Notes: generated by a model not told the origin, from the sequence alone. Positions 8,044 to 16,690 are shown, numbered from the stretch's first letter. The stretch: DNA of 32,487 nt from Acidimicrobiia bacterium (GCA_024281095.1 JAMXLJ010000122.1:1-32487), one strand, 5' to 3'. Numbers and translations: made by a program.

Positions 8044-8147
8044 GGATGTCGCTTCCACCCGCGGTGCGCGTACGCGATCGGCGTCTGCGGCACGGTCGAG
8101 CCGGTCCCGTTCGCGACCATACGAGCCTGGACGGACGGGGGACTGAC

Positions 8148-8642
8148 ATGAGGAGGTTGGCGATGGCGTCCGCGTGCGTGGTCGCCGTGGGGGCGCTGCT
8201 CGCCGGTTGCGGTGGCGGCAGCAGCGGCGGCAGCACGAGCCGCAAGACGCTGCCGAACGACGTCGTGCCGACCACCGAGGTGAACCCCGGGACCACCACG
8301 ACGACCCGGCCGAAGCAGAAGGTCACGCTCACACCGGCATCCGGTCTGACCGAGGGGCAGATCGTCCAGGTCGCAGCCAAGGGTTTCAAGCCCAATGCCA
8401 AGGGGCTGCTCGTGCTCGAATGCGTGGACAAGCCCGACTCCGGCGTGGGCGACTGTAACTTCGGCCACCCGGCGGCCGACGCCGACGGGAGCGGCAACGT
8501 CTCGACGGCGTTCACGGTCACGAAGGGGCCCGTCGGCAGCAACAAGAACATGTGCTCGGCATCGCTGAAATGCCTCGTCGTCATCACTGAGCCGACGCCG
8601 AATGGCGACAACGGGACGGCCCCGATCGACTTTGCTCCCTGA
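8148..8642 (+). CDS. Small secreted lipoprotein of unknown function
   Basis: A 164-residue protein with an N-terminal type II signal: MRRLAMASACVVAVGALLAGC, with lipobox LLAGC. After the Cys comes a Gly/Ser/Thr-rich linker to about residue 65, then a compact domain (TLTPASGLTEGQIVQVAAKGFKP ... LLVLECVD) with four more Cys residues. The opening strand TPASGLTDGQxVxVxGxGF is like actinobacterial neocarzinostatin-type or immunoglobulin-like beta-sandwich domains; this is a resemblance only. The start is ambiguous: ATG 8148 supplies the two Arg residues of a signal peptide, whereas ATG 8163 has a perfect AGGAGG (8151-8156) six bases upstream but loses them. It lies just before the transporter operon and may be an accessory of it, though a 198-nt gap separates them. 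Confidence 0.75.
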   Translation: MRRLAMASACVVAVGALLAGCGGGSSGGSTSRKTLPNDVVPTTEVNPGTTTTTRPKQKVTLTPASGLTEGQIVQVAAKGFKPNAKGLLVLECVDKPDSGVGDCNFGHPAADADGSGNVSTAFTVTKGPVGSNKNMCSASLKCLVVITEPTPNGDNGTAPIDFAP

Positions 8643-8653
8643 CGCGCCGTCTA

Positions 8654-8692
8654 ATCGGCCGGGCTGATCGGTCGGGCTGATCGGCTGGGCTG
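8654..8692. repeat. Three tandem 13-nt repeats
   Basis: ATCGGCCGGGCTG, ATCGGTCGGGCTG and ATCGGCTGGGCTG follow each other without a gap, differing only at two pyrimidine positions. They begin 12 nt after the lipoprotein stop and precede the operator-like dyad at 8732. Function unknown; replication slippage is the simplest explanation. Confidence 0.7.
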
Positions 8693-8731
8693 TCTTGCGC
8701 GGTGGGCCCCCGCGCGGCAGGCTTCCGTCAC

Positions 8732-8745
8732 TGACACGCGTGTCA
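8732..8745. promoter_or_regulatory. TGAC-N6-GTCA operator-like dyad, copy 3 (perfect palindrome)
   Basis: TGACACGCGTGTCA is a perfect 14-bp palindrome and, with flanking C and G, a 16-bp one. It lies 95 nt before the substrate-binding protein gene and is the most symmetrical copy of the five. Its position ties the hybrid Liv transporter operon to the acyl-CoA genes that carry the same dyad. Confidence 0.65.
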
Positions 8746-8840
8746 GCGCTTCGGGGTTGCCGTTCGGGGGGCCGGCACGGCGCGTGGACGACGGGTTGCC
8801 GTCCACGGGTCCGTGCCACTCGGTTGATCGTGGAGGAATC

Positions 8841-10223
8841 GTGAGAGCGGAAGGCCGGCTTCGCACGACGCGCGGAGTGTTGGGACTCGTCATCGGCTTC
8901 GTCGTCGTGGCGTCGCTCCTCACGGCGTGCGGGGGGAGCTCCGGGAAGGGCAAGGGGTCGTCGAGCACGACCGCCGCGCCAGCCGGGAAGACCGCGGGGC
9001 TCGGTGTCGGCGTGACGCCGACGGAGATCAAGCTCGGCGTCGCGCTCGTGGACTTCAACTGCGTCAAGCAGTTCGTCGACTCCATCCGCGTCGATCAGGA
9101 CAAGGTGTACCAGTCGTTCATCGACGACATCAACGCAAAGGGTGGGATCGCGGGCCGCAGGATCGTGCCGGTGTACGACAACTACTGTCCGATCGGCAAC
9201 GCCGGCGCCCTCTCCGTGTGCACCAAGCTCACCGAGGACGACAAAGTCTTTGCCATCACCGGAAACCTGTTCGACTCGTCGGGTGACGCGCAGACCTGTA
9301 TCGCGAAGCAGCACGACCGCATCCTGCTGTCGTTCAACATGACCCAACCGATCATCGACCGTTCGCCACCGGGGCTCATCATCTATCCGGGCGCCACGAA
9401 CGAACGGACGGTGCGGGTCGTCCTGGAGCTCCTGCAGAAGCAGGGCACGCTCAGAGGCAAGCGGGTCGCCGCGATGGGCGCCACCCAGGAAGCGAGCACC
9501 GTCAACCAGGTGATCGTCCCCGGGTTGCGAAGGATCGGCGCAATCCCCGCGACACCCGCCGTTCTGTCGATCAGCGGCTCCGACACCACTGCCGCGCTCA
9601 CACAGCTCGACAGCTTCATCGAGCGTTGGAAGGGCGATCATGTGGATGCCGTGTTCCTCTCGGGTGACGAGGTGTCCTCGAAGCAGTTCGTCACGAAGCT
9701 GAAGACGGCGATGCCGAACGTGCAGCTCTACGTCGACAACACCGACGTCAAGACGCCGGCCCAGGACGCGGTCAAGTCGGGCGTGAAGCCGAACCCCTAC
9801 GAGAACATCACGTCGGCTGGGGGGCCGACGCCGCAGGAGTACGACCAGTCCGAGCACTGGCGCTACTGCGCGGCGATCTACGAGAAGTACACGGGGAAGC
9901 GCGCGCCGAATGCCGAGGAGGTCGTGCCCGGGCCCGACGGCAAGACTCTCGACACGAACGGCTCCATCAACGACGCGTGCCAGGTGCTGTCCCTGTTCCA
10001 CGACATCGCGGCACGGGTGGGGACGAACCTCAACAACGCGAATTGGGTCGCGACGGTCGACAGCTTCGGTCACGTCGACAACAAGGGCTCGGGACAATTC
10101 GCGTCGTTGCGGAAGGGAAAGTACGACATCGAGGACACGTTCCGTCTCGAAGCGTTCGACTCGTCCATTCCCCAAATGGGCAACTGGCGGGCCGTGACGG
10201 CGCTGGAGAACATCACGGGATAG
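8841..10223 (+). CDS. ABC transporter substrate-binding lipoprotein (Liv type)
   Basis: A 460-residue lipoprotein of the periplasmic-binding-protein type 1 (Leu/Ile/Val-binding-like) family. It has a signal peptide (GVLGLVIGFVVVASLLTAC) with lipobox LTAC, a Gly/Ser/Thr linker, then VTPTEIKLGVALVDF as the first strand and YQSFIDDINAKGGIAGRRIVPVYDNY as the next unit, both standard. It would sit on the outer face of the membrane and deliver its ligand to the permease. GTG at 8841 is preceded by GGAGGA (8832-8837) at good spacing, which decides the start. It is the first gene of a three-gene operon. Such proteins bind amino acids but also aromatic acids, amides and other small acids; given the shared operator-like site with acyl-CoA genes, a carboxylic acid ligand is a reasonable guess. 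Confidence 0.92.
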   Translation: MRAEGRLRTTRGVLGLVIGFVVVASLLTACGGSSGKGKGSSSTTAAPAGKTAGLGVGVTPTEIKLGVALVDFNCVKQFVDSIRVDQDKVYQSFIDDINAKGGIAGRRIVPVYDNYCPIGNAGALSVCTKLTEDDKVFAITGNLFDSSGDAQTCIAKQHDRILLSFNMTQPIIDRSPPGLIIYPGATNERTVRVVLELLQKQGTLRGKRVAAMGATQEASTVNQVIVPGLRRIGAIPATPAVLSISGSDTTAALTQLDSFIERWKGDHVDAVFLSGDEVSSKQFVTKLKTAMPNVQLYVDNTDVKTPAQDAVKSGVKPNPYENITSAGGPTPQEYDQSEHWRYCAAIYEKYTGKRAPNAEEVVPGPDGKTLDTNGSINDACQVLSLFHDIAARVGTNLNNANWVATVDSFGHVDNKGSGQFASLRKGKYDIEDTFRLEAFDSSIPQMGNWRAVTALENITG

Positions 10224-10231
10224 GCCCGGTC

Positions 10232-12442
10232 GTGGACGAGACCCGCCAGGCGCCGGGCGACGTCGCCGCACTCGCGGCGGCGGTGCTCGACGAGGAAGCT
10301 GCCCGGCAAGAGGCGCAGGCGCGCGCCAGGGAACAGGTGATCTTCCCGGACGAGCTGCTTCCGGGCGTCGACTCCGAGCCGGTGACGTGGCGTCAGGCGT
10401 TCGCGCGCGGCGGTGCGCGCATGTTCGTCGTGCTCGGGCTGATGATCTCGCTCGACCAGCTGACGCTCAACGCGGTCCAGGCGATCACTCCCGAGCTACG
10501 CAGCACGTTCCACATCAGCAGCGGGAGCGCGGTGTTCATCGGCACGGCGTCGGGCCTGTTCTACGCGCTCGGGGCCGTCCCGATGGGCTGGCTCGCCGAC
10601 CGGTTCCGTCGTGTGCCCATAGCGGGCGTCGCCAGCCTCGTCGCCGCGCTGTTCACGTTCCTCACCGGTGTGGCCCTGAACGTGTTCATGTTCTTCTGGA
10701 TGGTGTGTTTCACCGGCATCGCGAAAGCGAGTGGCCTCGCGGTGCACCCGCCACTCATCGCCGACAACTATCCGATCGGGATCCGAGCCCGGATGGCGGC
10801 GTCGATGAACGTCGGCCAGCAGATCATCGGCAACGTCAGCCCGGTGCTCGTGGGCGCGATCGCCGTGTGGATCGGTGGCAAGGAAGGCTGGCGCGGCGCG
10901 TTCCTGCTGTTCGCCATCCCGGGCGTCGTCCTCGGCCTCGCCGCTTTCCTCATGCGCGAGCCACCGCGGGGCCAGTTCGAGAAGGACGACGTGCTCGGCG
11001 AGGTGATCGAGGACGACAATCCGGCCCACCCGTCGATGGAGGCCGCGTTCGCGCGGCTGAAGAAGATCGCCACGGTGCGGACCTCGATCGCCGCCTTTGC
11101 CGCGCTCGGATTCGGCGTGTTCGCGCTCGGGAGCCTCCAGGTGCTGTACCTGAACGACACGCTCCACGTGCACAGCCTTCTGCGCCGCGGCGCGATCCTC
11201 AGCATCGCGGGTTACACCGCGGTTCCCTTCCTGTACCCGGTCGGCGCCTACTTCGATCGGACGTACCGGAAAGACCCCGCCAAGGCGCTCGTGCTCGTGG
11301 GACTGCTCCTCCTGCCTTCCGCGCTCTTCACACCTCTGCAGGTGTCGACGCACAGCGTCACCTGGTTCATCATCTTCGGCATCCCGCAGGCGGTGCTCAC
11401 CGCGTGCGCGTTCGCGATGGTGACGCCGGTGCTCCAGGCCGTGTGCCCGTATCGGCTGCGCGGGCTCGGCATCGCCATGGGCGTCATGTACGTCGTGCTC
11501 ATCGGCGGCTTCGCCGGCGGGGTGCTCGCCGATTTCTTCACGAACGCGATCGGTGTGCGTGGGGCCGTGCTCGTGGTCGGCGTCCCGACGACCGTCATCG
11601 GTGCGCTGCTCCTCATGAACGGCGCCCGATTCATCCGTCACGACCTCTCGCTCGTGGTCGAGGAGCTCCTCGAAGAGCAGGAGGAGTACCGGAAGCGGCA
11701 CGAGCTCGGGCAGGCGCCACCGGTGTTGCAAGTGGCCAACATCGACTTTTCGTACGGGCCCGTGCAGGTGCTCTTCGACGTGAACTTCGAGATCGCGCGC
11801 GGTGAGTGCGTCGCCCTGCTCGGTACGAACGGCGCGGGCAAGTCGACGATCCTGCGCGTCGTGAGCGGCCTCGAGGTCCCGGAACGCGGCGTCGTGCGGC
11901 TCAACGGGCGCAACGTGACGTACGTCGCGCCCGAGCAGCGGGTGCGTCTCGGAATCGTGTCGCTTCCCGGCGGCAAGGGGGTGTTCCCGAGTCTGACGGT
12001 CGCACAGAACCTCGCGGTGAGCGCGTGGCTGGGCGGAGGCGGGAAGGACGCGGTCGAGCAGCGCATCGACAGCGTCATGGTGTTCTTTCCCGAGCTCGAC
12101 GAGCGGCGCAAGCAGCCGGCGGGGAGCCTCTCGGGCGGCCAGCAGCAGATGCTCGCCCTCGCGCGGGTGCTCATCCACACGCCCGAGATCCTCCTGATCG
12201 ACGAGCTTTCGCTCGGGCTCGCCCCCGTGGTCGTGCAGCGCATGCTGCAGGTCGTCGACGAGCTGAAGGCCCGGGGCCAGACGATGGTCATCGTGGAGCA
12301 GTCGCTCAACGTCGCGCTGGAGATCGCCGACCGCGCGATCTTCCTCGAGAAGGGGCAGGTGAAGTTCGAGGGCGCGGCGCAGGATCTTCTCGCGCGCGAG
12401 GACCTCGCCCGGGCGGTGTTCTTCGGGAGCGAGGGCGGGTGA
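10232..12442 (+). CDS. MFS transporter fused to LivF-type ABC ATPase
   Basis: A single 736-residue chain joining two transporter classes. Residues 1-50 are a charged, Ala/Glu-rich cytoplasmic lead. Residues about 55-470 are a major-facilitator domain with roughly twelve hydrophobic segments and the loop motif GWLADRFRRVP. A charged linker (EELLEEQEEYRKRH) leads to an ABC ATPase from about residue 494: Walker A GTNGAGKST near 531, signature LSGGQQQ near 633, Walker B ILLIDE followed by LSLGLAP, and the switch region VEQS. The ATPase is LivF-like. No stop or frameshift separates the halves; codon use looks uniform. GTG at 10232 follows the substrate-binding gene by 8 nt; the stop overlaps the next start. 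In canonical systems LivF is a stand-alone protein and MFS carriers use ion gradients, so how the halves work together is unknown. Confidence 0.9.
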   Translation: MDETRQAPGDVAALAAAVLDEEAARQEAQARAREQVIFPDELLPGVDSEPVTWRQAFARGGARMFVVLGLMISLDQLTLNAVQAITPELRSTFHISSGSAVFIGTASGLFYALGAVPMGWLADRFRRVPIAGVASLVAALFTFLTGVALNVFMFFWMVCFTGIAKASGLAVHPPLIADNYPIGIRARMAASMNVGQQIIGNVSPVLVGAIAVWIGGKEGWRGAFLLFAIPGVVLGLAAFLMREPPRGQFEKDDVLGEVIEDDNPAHPSMEAAFARLKKIATVRTSIAAFAALGFGVFALGSLQVLYLNDTLHVHSLLRRGAILSIAGYTAVPFLYPVGAYFDRTYRKDPAKALVLVGLLLLPSALFTPLQVSTHSVTWFIIFGIPQAVLTACAFAMVTPVLQAVCPYRLRGLGIAMGVMYVVLIGGFAGGVLADFFTNAIGVRGAVLVVGVPTTVIGALLLMNGARFIRHDLSLVVEELLEEQEEYRKRHELGQAPPVLQVANIDFSYGPVQVLFDVNFEIARGECVALLGTNGAGKSTILRVVSGLEVPERGVVRLNGRNVTYVAPEQRVRLGIVSLPGGKGVFPSLTVAQNLAVSAWLGGGGKDAVEQRIDSVMVFFPELDERRKQPAGSLSGGQQQMLALARVLIHTPEILLIDELSLGLAPVVVQRMLQVVDELKARGQTMVIVEQSLNVALEIADRAIFLEKGQVKFEGAAQDLLAREDLARAVFFGSEGG

Positions 12443-15297
12443 TGTTCGCGTCGCTGCTGCAGCCGCACATCTGGACCGCGAACCTGCTCGTCATCGGATT
12501 GGTGCGCGGCCTCATCGTGTCGCTGATCGCGATGGGCATCGTGCTCGTCTACCGCTCGAGCCGGGTGATCAACTTCGCGGTCGCCGACCTCGGCGTGCCG
12601 TGTGCCGCGCTGTTGGCGATCATGGTGGCGAAGCAGCACTGGCCCTACTGGCCGGCCCTCGTGATCGCGGTCCTCACGGGTGCGATCGCCGGCGCCGTCG
12701 TGGAGATGGCGGTGATCCGCCGGTTGTTCCGGGCGCCTCGGGTGATCGTGCTCGTCGCGACGATCGGTGTCGCCGAGCTCGCACGCGCGGTGACGCTCAC
12801 CTTGCCCGGCTACCGCACCGGGCGGTTCCAGACCGCCTACCCGAGCCCGATCACGAGCGAGTGGCACCTCGGGAGCGTCACCCTCAAGGGCTCCCAACTG
12901 CTCGCTGTGATCATCGTGCCGATCATCACGTTCGCACTGTGGTGGCTGCTCGGGCGTACGCGGTTCGGGGTGGCCGTGCGCGCGTCGTCGACCAACTCCG
13001 ACCTCGCCCGGCTCACCGGCGTGAGCCCGAAGCTCATGTCGACCGCGATCTGGACGATCGCAGGCTTTCTCTCGGCGGTCGCGATCATCCTGTACGCCAC
13101 GGAGCAGGGCTCGTCGGATCTGGTTTCGGTGGGACCGGAGACGCTGCTGCTCGGTCTCACCGCGGCCCTCATCGGCGGGATGCGGTCGTTCCCGCGCGCC
13201 ATGGCGGGCGCGGCGGGAATCGGCGTCCTCTACCAGATCCTGGTCTACAACTACCCGAACACGGTCGGCCTCGTGCAGTTCGTGTTGCTCGTCGTCGTGC
13301 TGGTGCTCGTCGCGAGGATGAGCCGGTCCGACGACTCGGGAGCGGAGAGCTTCTCGTTCGCACCCCGCGTCGCCGCGGTGCCGGAACGGATGCGACAGAT
13401 CTGGTGGGTGCGGCGCATGCCCCAACTCGTCGCCGGGCTCGCGCTCGCCATCGCGATCGCGCTGCCCCTGGTGGTGCGGGAGTCGTTCCACCACCAGACC
13501 TACTCGATCGTCCTCGGATTCGCAGTGGCCGCGATCTCGGTCACCGTGTTGACCGGCTGGGGCGGCCAGCTGTCGCTGGGCCAGATGGCCTTCGCCGGCA
13601 TCGGCGCGTTGAGCGCAGCCGCGTTCGTGCGCGGGGTCTCGTTCAACATCGGGTGGCGGTCGACGCGATTTCTGAAGGGCTCGATACCCAAGGTGCCGTT
13701 CGTCCCGGCGCTGTTCCTCGGCGCGCTCGTCGCGTGCCTCATCGCGGTGGCCGTCGGCGCGGGCGCGTTGCGCGTGAAGGGCCTGCTGCTCGCGATCAGC
13801 ACGATGGCGTTCGCGATCGCGGCGCAGGCCTACATCTTCCCCCGGCCCATCTTCGCGGGCATCGAAGGGTCGCTCACCGTGCAGCTCCCGCGCGGGAAGC
13901 TCGGGCCGGTCGACCTCGCGAACCTCAACCGCAACTACTACTACTTCACGCTTGCGGCACTCGTGCTCGTGTTGATCGTCGTGGGCCACCTGCGACGCAC
14001 CGGCGTGGGCCGCACGATCATCGGCGTGCGGGAGAACGAGCCTGCCGCGTCCGCCTTCAGCGTCTCGCCGACCCGGGCCAAGCTGACCGCGTTCGCGGTG
14101 GCGGGGTTCGTCGCCGGTCTCGGCGGTGCGCTGCTCGGCGGGGCGGTCGTCACCATCGGCTACACCGAGCGCTTCTTCCGCATCGAGGACTCGTTGACGG
14201 TTGTCTCGGTCGCGGTGATCGGCGGGTTGGGGAGCCTGGCGGGAGCGGTCGCCGGCGCGCTGTGGGTCGTGGGCCTGCCGTCGTTCTGGCCGAGTAACCG
14301 CACCGTGCCGCTGTTCACGTCGAGCATCGGGTTACTCATCATCCTGCTCTACATCCCGGGCGGGTTCACGCAGATCGGGTACTGGTTCCGAACGTCGATC
14401 ATCAACTGGCTGGAGAAGCGACTCCCGGCCGCGCCGGTCAAGACGGTCACCGCGCCGCCGGCGTCGCTCACGCGTGCCGCGTCGCTCGAACCCGTGTCCG
14501 TGAACGCGGACGGCTGCGTGCTGTCGACCACCGGGCTGACCGTCAGCTTCGGCGGGATCGTCGCGGTGAACGAGGTCGACTTCCGCGCCTACCCGGGAGA
14601 GGTCATCGGCCTCATCGGCACGAACGGAGCCGGCAAGTCGACGCTGCTCAACGCCATCGGCGGGTATGTGCCGAGCTCGGGCCGGGTGGACCTCCTCGGC
14701 AAGGAGGTGGCCGGTCTACCGGCCCACCGGCGGGCCCGCCACGGGCTGGGCCGCACCTTCCAGGCCGCGACGCTGTTCCCCGAGCTCACCGTGCGCGAGA
14801 CCGTGCAGCTCGCGCTCGAGGCCCGACACGCCACCTCGTTCTGGGGATCGTTGCTGTGGCTGCCGCGCGCGACGCGGGCCGAACGTACGAAACGGGCCGA
14901 GGCAGCCGAGCTGATCGACTTCCTCGGCCTCGGTCGCTACGCGGACCGATTCGTCGCCGAGCTGTCGACGGGCACCCGCCGCATCGTCGAGCTGGCCACG
15001 GTGCTCGCGGTCGCGCCGCGTGTGCTGTGTCTCGACGAACCGACGGCGGGCGTCGCGCAGCGCGAGGCCGAAGCGTTCGGCCCGTTGATCAAACGGGTCC
15101 AGCACGAGCTCGACGCGACGCTCGTCGTCGTCGAGCACGACCTGCCGCTCATCCTCAGAATCTCCGACCGCGTCTACTGCATGGAGGCGGGGATGGTCAT
15201 CGCCGAGGGACCGCCCGACGAAGTACGCGAGAACCCCGCGGTCATCGCGTCGTATCTCGGCACCGACGAGCGGGCCATCAAGCGCAGCAACGCCTGA
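12442..15297 (+). CDS. LivH-LivM-LivG fusion (ABC permease-permease-ATPase)
   Basis: A 951-residue fusion of the remaining parts of a branched-chain-amino-acid-type ABC importer. Residues about 1-295 are LivH (GLIVSLIAMGIVLVYRSSRVINFA; LTAALIGGMRSFPRAMAGA). Residues about 325-655 are LivM (VLTGWGGQLSLGQMAFAGIG; LRVKGLLLAISTMAFA; VSVAVIGGLGSLAGAVAGAL). Residues about 692-951 are LivG: Walker A GTNGAGKST near 727, Walker B VLCLDEPTAG, and VEHDLPLI. The LivG signature reads LSTGTRR, a variant of the usual form. ATG 12442 overlaps the previous TGA; GTG 12439 is an alternative. With the two genes before it, the operon supplies one binding protein, both permeases and both ATPases in three chains, plus an extra MFS domain. 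Confidence 0.93.
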   Translation: MFASLLQPHIWTANLLVIGLVRGLIVSLIAMGIVLVYRSSRVINFAVADLGVPCAALLAIMVAKQHWPYWPALVIAVLTGAIAGAVVEMAVIRRLFRAPRVIVLVATIGVAELARAVTLTLPGYRTGRFQTAYPSPITSEWHLGSVTLKGSQLLAVIIVPIITFALWWLLGRTRFGVAVRASSTNSDLARLTGVSPKLMSTAIWTIAGFLSAVAIILYATEQGSSDLVSVGPETLLLGLTAALIGGMRSFPRAMAGAAGIGVLYQILVYNYPNTVGLVQFVLLVVVLVLVARMSRSDDSGAESFSFAPRVAAVPERMRQIWWVRRMPQLVAGLALAIAIALPLVVRESFHHQTYSIVLGFAVAAISVTVLTGWGGQLSLGQMAFAGIGALSAAAFVRGVSFNIGWRSTRFLKGSIPKVPFVPALFLGALVACLIAVAVGAGALRVKGLLLAISTMAFAIAAQAYIFPRPIFAGIEGSLTVQLPRGKLGPVDLANLNRNYYYFTLAALVLVLIVVGHLRRTGVGRTIIGVRENEPAASAFSVSPTRAKLTAFAVAGFVAGLGGALLGGAVVTIGYTERFFRIEDSLTVVSVAVIGGLGSLAGAVAGALWVVGLPSFWPSNRTVPLFTSSIGLLIILLYIPGGFTQIGYWFRTSIINWLEKRLPAAPVKTVTAPPASLTRAASLEPVSVNADGCVLSTTGLTVSFGGIVAVNEVDFRAYPGEVIGLIGTNGAGKSTLLNAIGGYVPSSGRVDLLGKEVAGLPAHRRARHGLGRTFQAATLFPELTVRETVQLALEARHATSFWGSLLWLPRATRAERTKRAEAAELIDFLGLGRYADRFVAELSTGTRRIVELATVLAVAPRVLCLDEPTAGVAQREAEAFGPLIKRVQHELDATLVVVEHDLPLILRISDRVYCMEAGMVIAEGPPDEVRENPAVIASYLGTDERAIKRSNA

Positions 15298-15304
15298 AAC
15301 GGTT

Positions 15305-15347
15305 CCGGCGTCAGTTCGCCGCGACAGTGCGCGTGAAGTGACGCCGG
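15305..15347. terminator. Interrupted palindrome, copy 1
   Basis: Outer arms CCGGCGTCA and TGACGCCGG pair perfectly, enclosing a partly paired centre that holds TTC, GTGCGCG and GAA words. It begins 8 nt after the stop of the Liv fusion gene. Two close relatives lie at 21604 and 21675, also beyond the ends of genes. There is no T-run, so it may be a terminator or mRNA-stabilising hairpin or a REP-like repeat. Confidence 0.6.
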
Positions 15348-15367
15348 ATCGGATCGCGGTATCGCGC

Positions 15368-15373
15368 TAGCCT
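15368..15373 (+). promoter_or_regulatory. -10-like hexamer of a leaderless start
   Basis: TAGCCT, 6 nt before the GTG at 15380. No ribosome-binding site is visible before that GTG, so a leaderless transcript is likely. Confidence 0.4.
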
Positions 15374-15379
15374 GCCGCG

Positions 15380-16045
15380 GTGCCCGATCACCCGAAGTCG
15401 TTCTTCCTGTCGCCCGAGATCCATCGGTACCTCGTCGAGCACGGCACGCCTCCGGATCCGCTGCAAGAGGAGCTGATCGCGGAGACGGCGAAGCTCGGTG
15501 GCATCGCCATGATGCAGATCGCACCGGAACAGGGCGCGTTCATGACGATGCTCACGCGCCTGATCGGCGCGACGCGCGCGATCGAGATCGGCACGTTCAC
15601 CGGGTACTCGGCTCTGTGCGTCGCGCGGGGCCTCGGGCCCGGCGGCCGGCTGCTGTGCTGCGACGTGAGCGAGGAGTGGACGTCCATCGGCCGCCGCTAT
15701 TGGGAACGCGACGGCGTGGCCGACCGCATCGAGCTTCGCCTCGGTCCCGCGCTCGACACGCTCCGCTCGTTGCCCTCCGACGCGTCGTTCGACATGGCCT
15801 TCATCGACGCCGACAAGCAGAACTACGCGAACTACTACGGCGAGGTGCTGCCTCGGCTGCGGCCCAACGGTGTGCTCCTCGTCGACAACGTCCTGTGGGG
15901 TGGCCGGGTGGTGGACCCCGACGCCGACGACGCCGACGTCAAGGCGATCCGGGCGTTCAACGACCAGGTCGCGGCCGACGATCGGGTCGACGCGGTGATG
16001 CTGCCGTTGGGCGACGGCCTCACTCTGGCTCGCAAGCGGGCCTGA
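15380..16045 (+). CDS. SAM-dependent O-methyltransferase (CCoAOMT/catechol-OMT family)
   Basis: A 221-residue class I methyltransferase moving a methyl group from S-adenosylmethionine to a hydroxyl, usually of a catechol-like compound, with a divalent metal. Motifs: AIEIGTFTGYSALCVARGL (SAM-binding motif I, near residue 70), LLCCDVSEEW (motif II acidic residue), FIDADKQNYANYY (the metal-binding IDADK motif) and GVLLVDNVLWGGRV with the second metal-site Asp-Asn. N-terminal HPKSFFLSPEIHRYLVEHG is typical of the bacterial subgroup. It is probably transcribed alone from its own leaderless promoter after the hairpin that ends the transporter operon. Acceptor unknown. Confidence 0.9.
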   Translation: MPDHPKSFFLSPEIHRYLVEHGTPPDPLQEELIAETAKLGGIAMMQIAPEQGAFMTMLTRLIGATRAIEIGTFTGYSALCVARGLGPGGRLLCCDVSEEWTSIGRRYWERDGVADRIELRLGPALDTLRSLPSDASFDMAFIDADKQNYANYYGEVLPRLRPNGVLLVDNVLWGGRVVDPDADDADVKAIRAFNDQVAADDRVDAVMLPLGDGLTLARKRA

Positions 16046-16082
16046 CCCCGGCGGACGCCCCGGGCAAGGCTTAACGCACGAT

Positions 16083-16113
16083 CGGTTCGGGTACCGCGCG
16101 CGTCCGAACACCG
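16083..16113. other. Inverted repeat between the methyltransferase and DUF1360 genes
   Basis: GTTCGG (16085-16090) and CCGAAC (16104-16109) can pair, extended by CGG and CCG with a one-base bulge, around a GC-rich 13-nt loop. It lies about 40 nt after the methyltransferase stop. It could be a terminator or part of the next promoter; nothing decides between them. Confidence 0.3.
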
Positions 16114-16147
16114 CTGCGTCGTCGTTTCGTGCCCGAGGAGTCGCGCC

Positions 16148-16690
16148 GTGAGCACCGAGTCGCCCAGCCGCCCGCGTGAAGTGGTCCACGAGGTCGCCCA
16201 GCGTCTCCGGGCCGAGGAAGAGGAGTACGCGGATGGGAAGCCGCGCCCGCTGGGCGGCTACGCGACGTTGCTGTCGGGTTACGCCACGGGTGTGGGAGCG
16301 CTCGCCTGGGCAATTCGCCGCCGTGGTGCCCTTCCCGAGCGCATCCCGGCCGGCGACCTCGCGCTTCTCACGGTGGCGACCCACAAGCTGAGCCGTCTCG
16401 TCGCCAAGGACTCGGTGACCGCGATCGTGCGCGCGCCGTTCACCCGCTTCGAGGAATCCATCGGTGAGGGAGAGGTCAACGAGGAGGTGCGGGGCACCGG
16501 AGTACGCCATGCCGCCGGTGAGCTGCTCACGTGCCCGTTCTGTCTCGGTCAGTGGATCGCCACGGGGTTCGTCGGGGCGTACGTGCTCGCGCCGCGTGCG
16601 ACGCGCGCCGTGGCGTCGGTCTTCGCCATCCTGGCCGGCAGCGACGCGCTGCAGTTCGCCTACGCCGCTCTCCGCAAGGCCGAGTCGTGA
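16148..16690 (+). CDS. DUF1360 family membrane protein
   Basis: A 180-residue protein with the hallmarks of DUF1360: THKLSRLVAKDSVTAIVRAPFTRFEE in the middle and GTGVRHAAGELLTCPFCLGQW followed by a hydrophobic segment near the C-terminus. Hydrophobic stretches at about 40-56, 130-150 and 153-172 suggest a membrane protein. The CPFC motif is conserved in the family. The function of the family is not established. GTG at 16148 has GAGGAG (16135-16140) seven bases upstream. Its stop overlaps the GTG start of the HAD gene, so the two are coupled. Confidence 0.88.
   Translation: MSTESPSRPREVVHEVAQRLRAEEEEYADGKPRPLGGYATLLSGYATGVGALAWAIRRRGALPERIPAGDLALLTVATHKLSRLVAKDSVTAIVRAPFTRFEESIGEGEVNEEVRGTGVRHAAGELLTCPFCLGQWIATGFVGAYVLAPRATRAVASVFAILAGSDALQFAYAALRKAES

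Noticed and set aside
7977-10271. Long minus-strand open frame opposite the lipoprotein and substrate-binding genes
   Set aside because: The plus strand encodes proteins with signal peptides and conserved folds; the minus translation shows no family motif.
11638-13989. Long minus-strand open frame opposite the transporter genes
   Set aside because: The translation is mostly Arg, His, Asp and Glu repeats mirroring membrane-protein codons on the other strand. The plus strand carries Walker motifs and membrane helices.
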